Source: Methanomicrobiales archaeon
GTDB taxonomy: Archaea > Halobacteriota > Methanomicrobia > Methanomicrobiales > JACTUA01
Direction: 5' to 3'
DNA: 7,702 bases
NCBI GenBank assembly: GCA_028678965.1
Contig: JAJRCM010000052.1
Span: 1 to 7,702, forward strand
Shown: positions 1 through 5,292 of the stretch, piece by piece
How the letters are laid out: each line of letters begins with the position of its first letter
Numbering within the stretch: the stretch's first letter is position 1
Position numbers and translations under genes: made by a program
The notes under the pieces: generated by a model
Told to the model about the DNA's origin: nothing
Seen by the model: the letters and a program-made list of their open reading frames with translations, nothing else
Databases searched by the model: none

Positions 1-463
1 TCAGGGCATCAACAACCGAGAGAAGGAGCTGGAGGTCAGCATAGGCCTTCGCTGCCCGTTTCCGTCCTTCAAGGCGACAGGGAAGGGTGCAGAGAGCGAA
101 AATCGGTTCAATAAATGATTTCCTGAGTTCACTGGCGATCCGTGGTATCGCGTTCACAAGCGTCCCACCAAGCCCGGCGCAGAGGAGAATGGCATCGATC
201 TGGATAGTATCGACGTGCTGAATCCTGGTCAATACCTCTTCGATATGAATTGCATGCTCCACATCGTAGGGAAAGTGGGGATCGATGGGAGGGAAAAAGA
301 GTTTTGAGGCATGGGGAAGGTGAGGTAGCTGCTGGAGGCTGTTGGGGTCAAGATCGATAGCCAGAGCTTTCATACAACAGACCTTGCTCCGGCAATCATG
401 ATCATAGAGGTGATCAACAATCCGTGAGCCTGCTCCGCCAACACCGATCGCAAGTACCCGCAT
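1..463 (-). CDS. Divergent CetZ/tubulin-FtsZ superfamily protein (N-terminal part)
   Basis: I translated the minus strand from the ATG at 463. It is open without a stop for 154 codons to the left edge, so the C-terminus is missing. The start is backed by GGAG at 473-476, nine bases upstream. Residues 7-12 (GVGGAG) after a beta strand are the first nucleotide-binding loop of tubulin/FtsZ proteins. Residues 91-100 (AILLCAGLGG) match the strand and start of the tubulin-signature T4 loop, and residues 117-127 (FIEPIFALCTL) plus 'EGR' at 132-134 resemble the CetZ strand and loop that follow. CetZ/FtsZ proteins are cytoskeletal GTPases acting in cell shape or division. The oddity is that the usual GGGTGSG-type T4 loop reads GLGGTLVNA here, so GTP binding or hydrolysis may be altered or lost. 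It is divergent from mer. The superfamily is fairly sure; the role is unknown. Confidence 0.72.
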   Translation of the reverse strand, partial: MRVLAIGVGGAGSRIVDHLYDHDCRSKVCCMKALAIDLDPNSLQQLPHLPHASKLFFPPIDPHFPYDVEHAIHIEEVLTRIQHVDTIQIDAILLCAGLGGTLVNAIPRIASELRKSFIEPIFALCTLPCRLEGRKRAAKAYADLQLLLSVVDAL

Positions 464-472
464 TCGCGTAAA

Positions 473-476
473 CTCC
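473..476 (-). promoter_or_regulatory. Ribosome binding site of the tubulin-like gene
   Basis: GGAG on the minus strand, nine bases before the ATG at 463. It complements the archaeal 16S rRNA 3' end and supports that start. Confidence 0.5.
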
Positions 477-616
477 GTAAAAACACGCTATTCGTAACGC
501 GTTCGGTTCACTACAGTGTTTCATTACTAAGGTGGAGATTCACCCTATAAGTATCCATCGTACTCCCGTCGAACGAATCGATAGAGATACTATTCAAAAA
601 GCCATTAAAAAGTTTG

Positions 617-625
617 TTTTTTAAA
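617..625 (+). promoter_or_regulatory. Candidate TATA box of mer
   Basis: TTTTTTAAA preceded by an A/G-rich stretch, in the AT-rich spacer between the divergent tubulin-like gene and mer. A start of transcription about 26 bases downstream (near 647) would give a leader of about 70 bases. A second AT-rich stretch at 675-682 would place initiation inside the ribosome binding site, so I prefer 617. For the minus-strand gene the only weak candidate is CTTATA at 546-551. Confidence 0.35.
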
Positions 626-704
626 TCTGATGATAAAAAGGGGGGCAAAGGAAGGGTCAATGAAAAACAATAATGTATTTAACTCTCCGGACGGTATAGT
701 TCAT

Positions 705-710
705 GAGGTG
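705..710 (+). promoter_or_regulatory. Shine-Dalgarno site that decides the mer start
   Basis: GAGGTG, a full match to the archaeal anti-Shine-Dalgarno core, seven bases before TTG 718. It overlaps the ATG at 703-705, which therefore is probably not the initiator. Confidence 0.7.
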
Positions 711-717
711 TATTACC

Positions 718-1707
718 TTGAGTTATGGAATTGAATTTGTTCCAGGAAACATCAATGTAAAGCAAGTTGTTACCTATTGTAAACTTGCCGAATCCAAGGA
801 TATCGACTATGCTTGGATCACCAATCACTACAACAACCGGCACTGCTACCCAACCCTTGCAGCGGTCGCCATGAACACCACAACCCTGAAGATGGGACCG
901 GGGATCATGAACTCGTTCACGGACACCCCTGCCGCAATAGCCTCCTTCTTCTGCACATTGAATGAGATCTCTGATGGGCGTGCCGTACTCGGTATCGGAC
1001 CCGGTGATCTCTCCACACTTCCCAAGATTGCCATCCAGGCGGAGAAGCCGGTCGCCCGGCTCGAAGAAGCGGTCGCAGTCATGCGGGAACTCGTCACCGG
1101 CGACACCGTGAACAAGAAGGGACGGGTATTCTTTGACTATAATGGTGCCAAGCTGACCGGTGTCACCCTCCCCAGCAAGAAGACGGGGATGCCCATCTAC
1201 ATCGGTGCCCAGGGACCGAAAGTGCTGGATCTTGCCGGACGGGTGGGCGACGGCGCCCTGATCAACGCGTCCAATCCGAAGGACTTCCAGGTGGCTATTC
1301 CCATCATCAAGGCCGCCTGCGACAAAGTCGGCAAGAAGGGATTCGACATCGGTGCCTACACCGCCATGTCCATCGACAAGAACAAGAACAAGGCCCGCAA
1401 CGCCGCAAAGATTGTTGCTGCGTTCATCGCGGCCGGTTCCCCACCTGAACTCATCTCCCGTCATGGTCTCGATGCTAACAAGGTCGCAACTATCAAGAGC
1501 GCCCTCGCAAAGTTTGATTTCAAGACAGCCGGTGAGAATGTTGATGACAAGACTATCGATGCGTTCACTATCGCCGGTACCCCCGAAGAGGTCAAGCACA
1601 AGTGTGAGGACCTGACCAAGGCTGGTGTCACTCAGATCATCTTCGGCTCACCACTCGGCCCGGATGTGACCAACTCCATCCGTCTCCTCGGCAAGTACGT
1701 GATCTGA
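718..1707 (+). CDS. mer: F420-dependent 5,10-methylenetetrahydromethanopterin reductase
   Basis: Mer uses reduced coenzyme F420 to reduce methylene- to methyl-tetrahydromethanopterin, the step that makes the methyl group passed to Mtr in methanogenesis. It is a cytoplasmic TIM-barrel enzyme of the bacterial-luciferase-like family. The 329-residue product matches the family throughout: N-terminal SYGIEFVP, WITNHYNNR (33-41), GRAVLGIGPGD (87-97), IYIGAQGPK (160-168), GDGALINASNP, and a C-terminal TQIIFGSPLGP. Known Mer proteins begin Met-(S/T)-YGIEFVP, which fits the TTG at 718. An in-frame ATG at 703 would add five residues but overlaps the GAGGTG ribosome binding site, so I reject it as the start. 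The length is normal (about 320-330 residues). A T-run 20 bases past the stop suggests that it is transcribed alone. Confidence 0.95.
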   Translation: MSYGIEFVPGNINVKQVVTYCKLAESKDIDYAWITNHYNNRHCYPTLAAVAMNTTTLKMGPGIMNSFTDTPAAIASFFCTLNEISDGRAVLGIGPGDLSTLPKIAIQAEKPVARLEEAVAVMRELVTGDTVNKKGRVFFDYNGAKLTGVTLPSKKTGMPIYIGAQGPKVLDLAGRVGDGALINASNPKDFQVAIPIIKAACDKVGKKGFDIGAYTAMSIDKNKNKARNAAKIVAAFIAAGSPPELISRHGLDANKVATIKSALAKFDFKTAGENVDDKTIDAFTIAGTPEEVKHKCEDLTKAGVTQIIFGSPLGPDVTNSIRLLGKYVI

Positions 1708-1720
1708 TACCACTCCTGAT

Positions 1721-1736
1721 TTCCCCTATTTTTTCG
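1721..1736 (+). terminator. T-run terminator after mer
   Basis: TTTCCCCTATTTTTTC, with six T at 1729-1734, starts 14 bases after the mer stop. Archaeal polymerase stops at such T-runs without needing a hairpin, and none is seen here. Confidence 0.5.
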
Positions 1737-1816
1737 GTTGTTCTACCAAGACGAACCCAAGAAACGCTGCGGAGCCTTTTTCAACCCTGTATCTCCATAG
1801 AACATACTGAGAAGGC

Positions 1817-2773
1817 ATGTTCTCTCATGAGGAGATCCGTACAGGCCAGGGTACCCTCCAATACCGCCGGGATACGGTCACTGGTATCTCCTGCCGGATC
1901 AGCTCCGAACGCATCAAGCGGGGTATCGATCAGATCCCGGCAGTCACCTATATACCGGAGGGGTGTCCTTTCTGCCCCGGTCGTGTCGAACAGGTAACCC
2001 CCACCTTTGCCGATGGGTCCCGCATCATCCACGGGGAGAGTGTCACTTTTCCCAACCTGTTCCCTTTCGCTGCCTGGCATACGGTCACGGTGATCACCCG
2101 GGAGCATGCCGTCGAACGCTTCACCCGGCAGCAGCTTGTCGATGCCCTGACCGGGCAGGTGGAATCCCTCCTCCCCCACCAGGGCTATGCCTCTATCAAC
2201 TGGAACTTTCTCCCTTCCTCCGGAGCAAGTCTTGCCCATCCCCACCTGCAGGGGATGGTGGACCGGTACCCCTCGGCACGAGTACGGTGCTACCTAGAGG
2301 GGGCGGGGAAGTACCAGGAGGAGTGGGGGAGGCCGTACTGGACTGATTTCCGGGAGCACGAGAGAGATTCTGACCGGTACCTCTTCGGGGATGATATCCT
2401 CTGGGTGGCGAATGCAGTACCGGTGGGGGAGAGGGAGGTGCTGGGAGTGCTCCCTGGTGCCACGCTCGGGGAATTCGCTGCGGTCATCCCCCGGTGTGCC
2501 GACGGTATTCTCGCGGTCATCGATCTCTATCGTTCCCTGGGCACCTACGCTTTCAATATGTCCCTTTTCTTCGATGCCCGCCAGGGAAGTGACTTCTCTG
2601 CATTCTGCTCGATGATAGCCCGGATCAATCCCAATGCAGCGTCGCTCTCTGATTCATCCTTCATGGAGCGGCTCCATATCGAGCCGCTGATCCTCACCAG
2701 CCCCGAGGAGCTGGCGGCACAGTACCGGAAAGGGTACGGTGGGATTTTTCACCCCACCACCATCAGTCATTAG
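1817..2773 (+). CDS. galT: Galactose-1-phosphate uridylyltransferase-like protein (HIT superfamily)
   Basis: This 318-residue protein has the GalT layout. CPFC at 50-53 gives the first pair of zinc ligands. VTFPNLFPFA (76-85) matches the family's N-x-(F/Y)-P region. SSGASLAHPHLQ (134-145) holds the HPHxQ active site, in which His143 would carry the nucleotide as a covalent intermediate; His88 and His141 are likely further zinc ligands by family analogy. GalT exchanges UDP between glucose-1-phosphate and galactose-1-phosphate (Leloir pathway, supplying sugars for glycans), but related proteins act as nucleotide-sugar phosphorylases. The middle residue Leu144 replaces the Gly of bacterial GalT, so the exact substrate is open. 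The ATG at 1817 has only a weak, very close ribosome binding site (GAGAAGG at 1809-1815). No sugar-pathway gene is adjacent. Family confident, substrate not. Confidence 0.8.
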   Translation: MFSHEEIRTGQGTLQYRRDTVTGISCRISSERIKRGIDQIPAVTYIPEGCPFCPGRVEQVTPTFADGSRIIHGESVTFPNLFPFAAWHTVTVITREHAVERFTRQQLVDALTGQVESLLPHQGYASINWNFLPSSGASLAHPHLQGMVDRYPSARVRCYLEGAGKYQEEWGRPYWTDFREHERDSDRYLFGDDILWVANAVPVGEREVLGVLPGATLGEFAAVIPRCADGILAVIDLYRSLGTYAFNMSLFFDARQGSDFSAFCSMIARINPNAASLSDSSFMERLHIEPLILTSPEELAAQYRKGYGGIFHPTTISH

Positions 2774-2877
2774 CTGACGATCTCGGTCGCATAGATTCGG
2801 CTCTGTCGCCTGACATGACCCGCGCACATTCACCACCGAACAAGAAAAACGGACCTGAAGTTCGATATCATGTCCGG

Positions 2878-2929
2878 GGGTAGGTGACGGGAGGGGGGTC
2901 AAGCCCCCCTTCCCGATCCCTACCCTTTT
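2878..2929 (+). terminator. Long GC-rich hairpin with T4 tail after the GalT-like gene
   Basis: The arms pair as GGGTAGG (2878-2884) with CCTACCC (2919-2925), then CGGGA plus G6 (2888-2898) with C6 plus TTCCCG (2904-2915), around a TCAAG loop. There is one small internal loop and one bulged T. TTTT follows at 2926-2929. It lies in the convergent spacer between the GalT-like gene and mtd, about 105 bases past the former. A terminator is the simplest reading. A dispersed repeat is possible, since the arm is much stronger than archaeal termination needs. Confidence 0.55.
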
Positions 2930-2947
2930 CAAGTTAAACGGGGAACG

Positions 2948-2975
2948 TTGAGACGCCATCTCAAGGATTATTTTT
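2948..2975 (+). terminator. Second hairpin followed by T5
   Basis: TTGAGA (2948-2953) and TCTCAA (2959-2964) form a perfect six-pair stem over a five-base loop, followed by GGATTA and TTTTT at 2971-2975. It is a likely backup terminator for plus-strand transcription. In the remainder of the spacer (2976-3140) I see only a ten-base palindrome, TGCACGTGCA at 3063-3072, and no supported gene. Confidence 0.4.
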
Positions 2976-3140
2976 CGTATGGGCTATCAGGATGCGGACA
3001 GAGTACTTCTCTCTTGGATCAATTCTACACAGCCACACGAACAGTAACCGGGATGGATCTTCTGCACGTGCACTGAAATTCCCCTCAGGCCAGGCACGGG
3101 AAGAGAGTCTTACTGTAATAACACGGTCAGGTACATTTTC

Positions 3141-3149
3141 AAAAAAAAA
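3141..3149 (-). terminator. T9 terminator of mtd
   Basis: Nine A on the plus strand read as nine T on the minus strand, about 20 bases after the mtd stop codon (TAA, 3171-3169). This is a strong archaeal-type T-run terminator. Confidence 0.7.
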
Positions 3150-3168
3150 GAGGGAGATTGGGGAACGA

Positions 3169-4011
3169 TTACTCGGGCTTGCTGATGAGCTTCGTCTTGG
3201 AGACGATCATGCCATCTTTCTTGTGCGGTTTGCGGAGTACCGTGTCCATGCCCTTCTCCAGCTCGCGGGCTTCGTCGCAGAGAGCGGCTGCCTTGCGCAT
3301 CATCTCGTGAGCGCTGCAGACGATGGGGACATAGTCCACGTACTCCTTGGTCATGAAGCAGCCCTTTACGTTCACACCGGCAACAGCCTGGGCAATCTCG
3401 TATGCTGCCCGGGCCTTGGCTAGGGCGTAGGGGTTGGTGAATTCGCCCTTGACGGCGCTGTCGGAGCTGACGACCACTTTGGGAAGCACCAGGGCGTCAC
3501 CCTTCTTACCGGCCTTCACTTGGTCGATGACCTTGTCGAGCTCCACCTGGAGTTTTCGGAATGCACCGGTCCCCGCGAGCACCTTGACCAGGTTCCCGTT
3601 GTAGTCGGCCATCTCGATGGGATCGAGGAATTCACGGCGGGCACCAATCATCGCATCGGCCTTCATGATGATGTAGCCGAATTTGCTCGCCTTCAGGGCA
3701 TCGTACTGTTCTTTCTTGGTGGTGATATCATCGGTGATCACGACAACGGGAATACCGGCCTTTAACAGGTCCTCACGGGCTTTGGTGGGTCCGGGAAGCA
3801 CACCATTGGGGGATACCACGACGGTAAAGTCTGGGCCATATGCCTTCATGTTGGTGACCACACGGTCAATGTCTTTTTCCTGGAGTTTTGTACCGCTGGT
3901 CGCCATGAAGGTCTCCATGTCCTCACGGTCAGCACGCTCATCGAGCAGGAGTTCGGCCATTACACCGCTCGCAATATTGCCTAATTTGGCAATTCCTATT
4001 TTAACTACCAT
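3169..4011 (-). CDS. mtd: F420-dependent methylenetetrahydromethanopterin dehydrogenase
   Basis: Mtd reversibly reduces methenyl- to methylene-tetrahydromethanopterin with F420H2, the step just before Mer in CO2-reducing methanogenesis; it is soluble. The 280-residue product matches the family along its whole length: [13 protein letters not shown] at the start, [14 protein letters not shown] (67-80), [15 protein letters not shown] (117-131), VLAGTGAFR (144-152), [17 protein letters not shown], and the C-terminal [10 protein letters not shown]. Length is normal for Mtd. The ATG at 4011 is chosen because known Mtd proteins begin MVVKIG and because GAGGTG lies six bases upstream. A GTG at 4020 in the same frame is part of that site, not the start. 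The gene has its own TATA box and T9 terminator, so it appears monocistronic, divergent from the Tfx-like gene. Confidence 0.96.
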   Translation of the reverse strand: MVVKIGIAKLGNIASGVMAELLLDERADREDMETFMATSGTKLQEKDIDRVVTNMKAYGPDFTVVVSPNGVLPGPTKAREDLLKAGIPVVVITDDITTKKEQYDALKASKFGYIIMKADAMIGARREFLDPIEMADYNGNLVKVLAGTGAFRKLQVELDKVIDQVKAGKKGDALVLPKVVVSSDSAVKGEFTNPYALAKARAAYEIAQAVAGVNVKGCFMTKEYVDYVPIVCSAHEMMRKAAALCDEARELEKGMDTVLRKPHKKDGMIVSKTKLISKPE

Positions 4012-4017
4012 GTAAAA

Positions 4018-4023
4018 CACCTC
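4018..4023 (-). promoter_or_regulatory. Shine-Dalgarno site that decides the mtd start
   Basis: GAGGTG on the minus strand, six bases before ATG 4011. The GTG inside it (4020-4018) is in frame and could be mistaken for a start three codons upstream. Confidence 0.75.
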
Positions 4024-4056
4024 TTTTAAGTAATTACAACGTTATATCAATCAGTT

Positions 4057-4066
4057 GAAATATAAA
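4057..4066 (-). promoter_or_regulatory. TATA box of mtd
   Basis: TTTATATTTC on the minus strand, close to the archaeal TATA consensus and preceded by an A-rich stretch. Transcription would begin near 4036, giving a leader of about 25 bases that holds the ribosome binding site. Confidence 0.65.
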
Positions 4067-4120
4067 CATTTTGAAACATGGTTTTTCTATCGGGAAATAT
4101 GATCCGGGGCCAGCACAGGG

Positions 4121-4152
4121 GGAACATAGGGAGCAGGAACATCGGGAGAGCA
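4121..4152. repeat. Imperfect tandem repeat between the mtd and tfx promoters
   Basis: GGAACATAGGGAGCA (4121-4135) is followed directly by GGAACATCGGGAGAGCA (4136-4152). The copies differ by one substitution and a two-base insertion. The pair lies upstream of the mtd TATA box and upstream of the tfx TATA box, a place where an activator could bind. Confidence 0.5.
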
Positions 4153-4206
4153 TCTACAGCCCCCCCATTTCAACGCTGCTGGTCATGGCAGCTGGTTAAT
4201 TAAAAG

Positions 4207-4215
4207 TGTTTAAAT
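4207..4215 (+). promoter_or_regulatory. TATA box of the Tfx-like gene
   Basis: TGTTTAAAT-type AT-rich box, with its centre at about 4212, roughly 28 bases before the ATG at 4240. This spacing puts the transcription start at or next to the start codon. Confidence 0.5.
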
Positions 4216-4227
4216 TCATTGAATAGT

Positions 4228-4241
4228 ATAGTAAGTACTAT
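4228..4241. promoter_or_regulatory. Inverted repeat over the tfx start, candidate operator
   Basis: ATAGTA-AG-TACTAT is a two-fold symmetric site whose right arm runs into the ATG at 4240. A further ATAGTA copy sits at 4223-4228. A protein bound here would cover the inferred transcription start; autoregulation is inference. Confidence 0.35.
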
Positions 4242-4644
4242 GAAGGACACCCTCCTCACCGAGCGCCAGAAAGAGGTTCTTCGGCGGAGGAAACAGGGGC
4301 TCACCCAGCAGCAGATAGCAGATATCATCGGTACGTCCAAGGCAAATGTGTGCACCATCGAGAAGGCAGCACTGGATAAGATCCGCCGGGCGAAGGAGAC
4401 CATCATATTCCTCTATTCTCTTGATGCCACCCCTCTCTGCGTCATCGCTGCGGGGACTGACCTGCTTGAGGTTCCGCCCCTCATTTATCGGGAAGCTGAA
4501 CGGCTTGGGATCAAGGTCAGATACGATACCATCAACCTCCTAAACCTGATAAGGACGACTGCTGCGGAGCGGTGCAGAGGACGGTACATCAGGGATAACA
4601 TCGAGGTATTCATCAACGAGAGCGGGGACCTGTATTTTGAGTGA
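4240..4644 (+). CDS. tfx: Tfx-family HTH DNA-binding protein
   Basis: This 134-residue protein resembles Tfx, the methanogen DNA-binding protein described as binding just downstream of the promoter of the molybdenum formylmethanofuran dehydrogenase operon (fmdECB) in Methanothermobacter. LTERQKEVLRRRKQGLTQQQ (6-25) opens a helix-turn-helix of the sigma-70 region 4 / LuxR-like kind, continuing through IADIIGTSKANV to about residue 48, with basic residues. The C-terminal half is more acidic and probably mediates dimerisation or sensing. ATG 4240 is chosen because Tfx proteins begin close to M-K-x-T-x-LTE. A TTG at 4219 would add seven residues but lies within the core promoter. No ribosome binding site precedes 4240, in keeping with a leaderless mRNA. 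Its divergence from mtd suggests, but does not show, that it controls a methanogenesis gene. Confidence 0.85.
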   Translation: MKDTLLTERQKEVLRRRKQGLTQQQIADIIGTSKANVCTIEKAALDKIRRAKETIIFLYSLDATPLCVIAAGTDLLEVPPLIYREAERLGIKVRYDTINLLNLIRTTAAERCRGRYIRDNIEVFINESGDLYFE

Positions 4645-4685
4645 GCCGGATAGTTCTTCACGGAATAATGGGAACAAAAATGGGA

Positions 4686-4691
4686 TTTTTT
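4686..4691 (+). terminator. T6 terminator of the Tfx-like gene
   Basis: Six T about 40 bases after the TGA stop at 4642-4644. It separates this gene from the ribosomal unit. A run of eight C at 4741-4748 lies further on, with no evident role. Confidence 0.5.
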
Positions 4692-4797
4692 CAATAGAAC
4701 CACGAAAAAGATGGATTTCCACTGTTTAACCCGAATGAATCCCCCCCCAGGCCATCATACAATCCATTCAAGCGATCTATCGAGCGTCACTCACGAT

Positions 4798-4830
4798 AAC
4801 ATTTATAAGATGTTCGAATGAAATTATAAG
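4798..4830 (+). promoter_or_regulatory. Promoter region before the structured leader and L3 operon
   Basis: AACATTTATAAG at 4798-4809 contains a good TATA box (TTTATAA at 4803-4809). A second AT-rich copy, AAATTATAAG, lies at 4821-4830. The first would start transcription near 4830. I see no TATA-like sequence from 4831 to 5292, so these are the nearest candidates for driving L3. Confidence 0.5.
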
Positions 4831-5292
4831 AAGCCGTTATGTGGCACTATCCACAGCAGTGGCATGTTCTACGCAATTGAAGAAATGCACGGTTGTGGGA
4901 GGTTGCCATACCAAATGGTGTGAATCCCTCGTCTACCGAGGGTCGAACCGGAAACGAGTTGTGCGCAGCACAACCGGCTGATAGACGCTGGATCTGACAC
5001 TTCCGTAGGGGTGGACGTAACAACGGCCCATTCCGGTCGTACCGGAAACGGAGTGGCGTCAGGATCTCTTTGCGAGACGGGTCGTCTGGTGGGACCGAAC
5101 CATACCCAGGTGGGAAGGTCGGTGAACATTTCCGCCATTCACAGGCATCGGATAAGCCGGTGACCGCATCGTATCTGCGGCTGCCGGACGGGTGCACAGG
5201 CATACGTTCCCGGGATCAGCAACGGTCGCACGAACCATACTGCGGCAGAAGTAGGAGCACTCGAGAATGAATGAACAAGAGTTGAGCGGACC
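4831..5292 (+). ncRNA. Hairpin-rich region without a protein gene: structured leader or unassigned RNA
   Basis: No reading frame here resembles a known protein. Stems seen directly are CCCTCG/CGAGGG (4926-4942), GTTGTGC/GCACAAC (4958-4974, three-base loop), TTCCGGT/ACCGGAA (5031-5047, three-base loop) and AGACG/CGTCT (5075-5087, three-base loop). A longer bulged stem follows, ACCG-A-ACC with GGT-CGGT closing CCC/GGG (5094-5123), then CCGG..CCGCA/TGCGG..CCGG (5157-5187). ACCGGAAACG occurs twice (4947-4956, 5041-5050). No T-run terminator lies before L3, so a long mRNA leader is favoured over a separate gene. I looked for the RNase P GAGGAAAGTCC box and the SRP helix 8 motif and found neither. 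A decayed gene is the other possibility. The direction is inferred from the promoter. Confidence 0.4.

Noticed and set aside
679..1599. Minus-strand open frame of 306 codons.
   Set aside because: It is the antisense shadow of mer, which is unambiguous on the plus strand.
2992..3423. Plus-strand open frame of 143 codons in the spacer right of the GalT-like gene.
   Set aside because: More than half lies antisense to the end of mtd, there is no ribosome binding site, and no family is recognisable.
4811..4821. TGTTCGAATGA, similar to a tRNA T-loop.
   Set aside because: The flanking arms do not pair, and no anticodon or acceptor stems are present.
4847..5203. Minus-strand open frame of 118 codons in the spacer before L3.
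   Set aside because: The product is rich in Pro, Arg, Cys and His, as in chance frames over structured RNA. It has no family resemblance and no fitting promoter.
5140..5203. CACAGGCAT occurs at 5140-5148 and 5195-5203, considered as a CRISPR-like or direct repeat.
   Set aside because: Only two nine-base copies exist with no array structure, which may be chance.
4864..5274. One plus-strand frame is open for about 136 codons except for TGA at 4921 and 5161, as if TGA were recoded; its first part could be a 19-residue leader peptide.
   Set aside because: No ribosome binding site precedes the ATG at 4864, the translation resembles no protein I know, and selenocysteine use is not expected in Methanomicrobiales. 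Two stops in one of six frames is not improbable, and the region is explained better as structured RNA.
4831..5292. Archaeal RNase P RNA or SRP 7S RNA.
   Set aside because: I looked for GAGGAAAGTCC (RNase P) and the GGAAG..AGCAG helix 8 motif (SRP). Only loose resemblances such as CCCAGGTGGGAAGG at 5105-5118 are present. A covariance-model search would be decisive.
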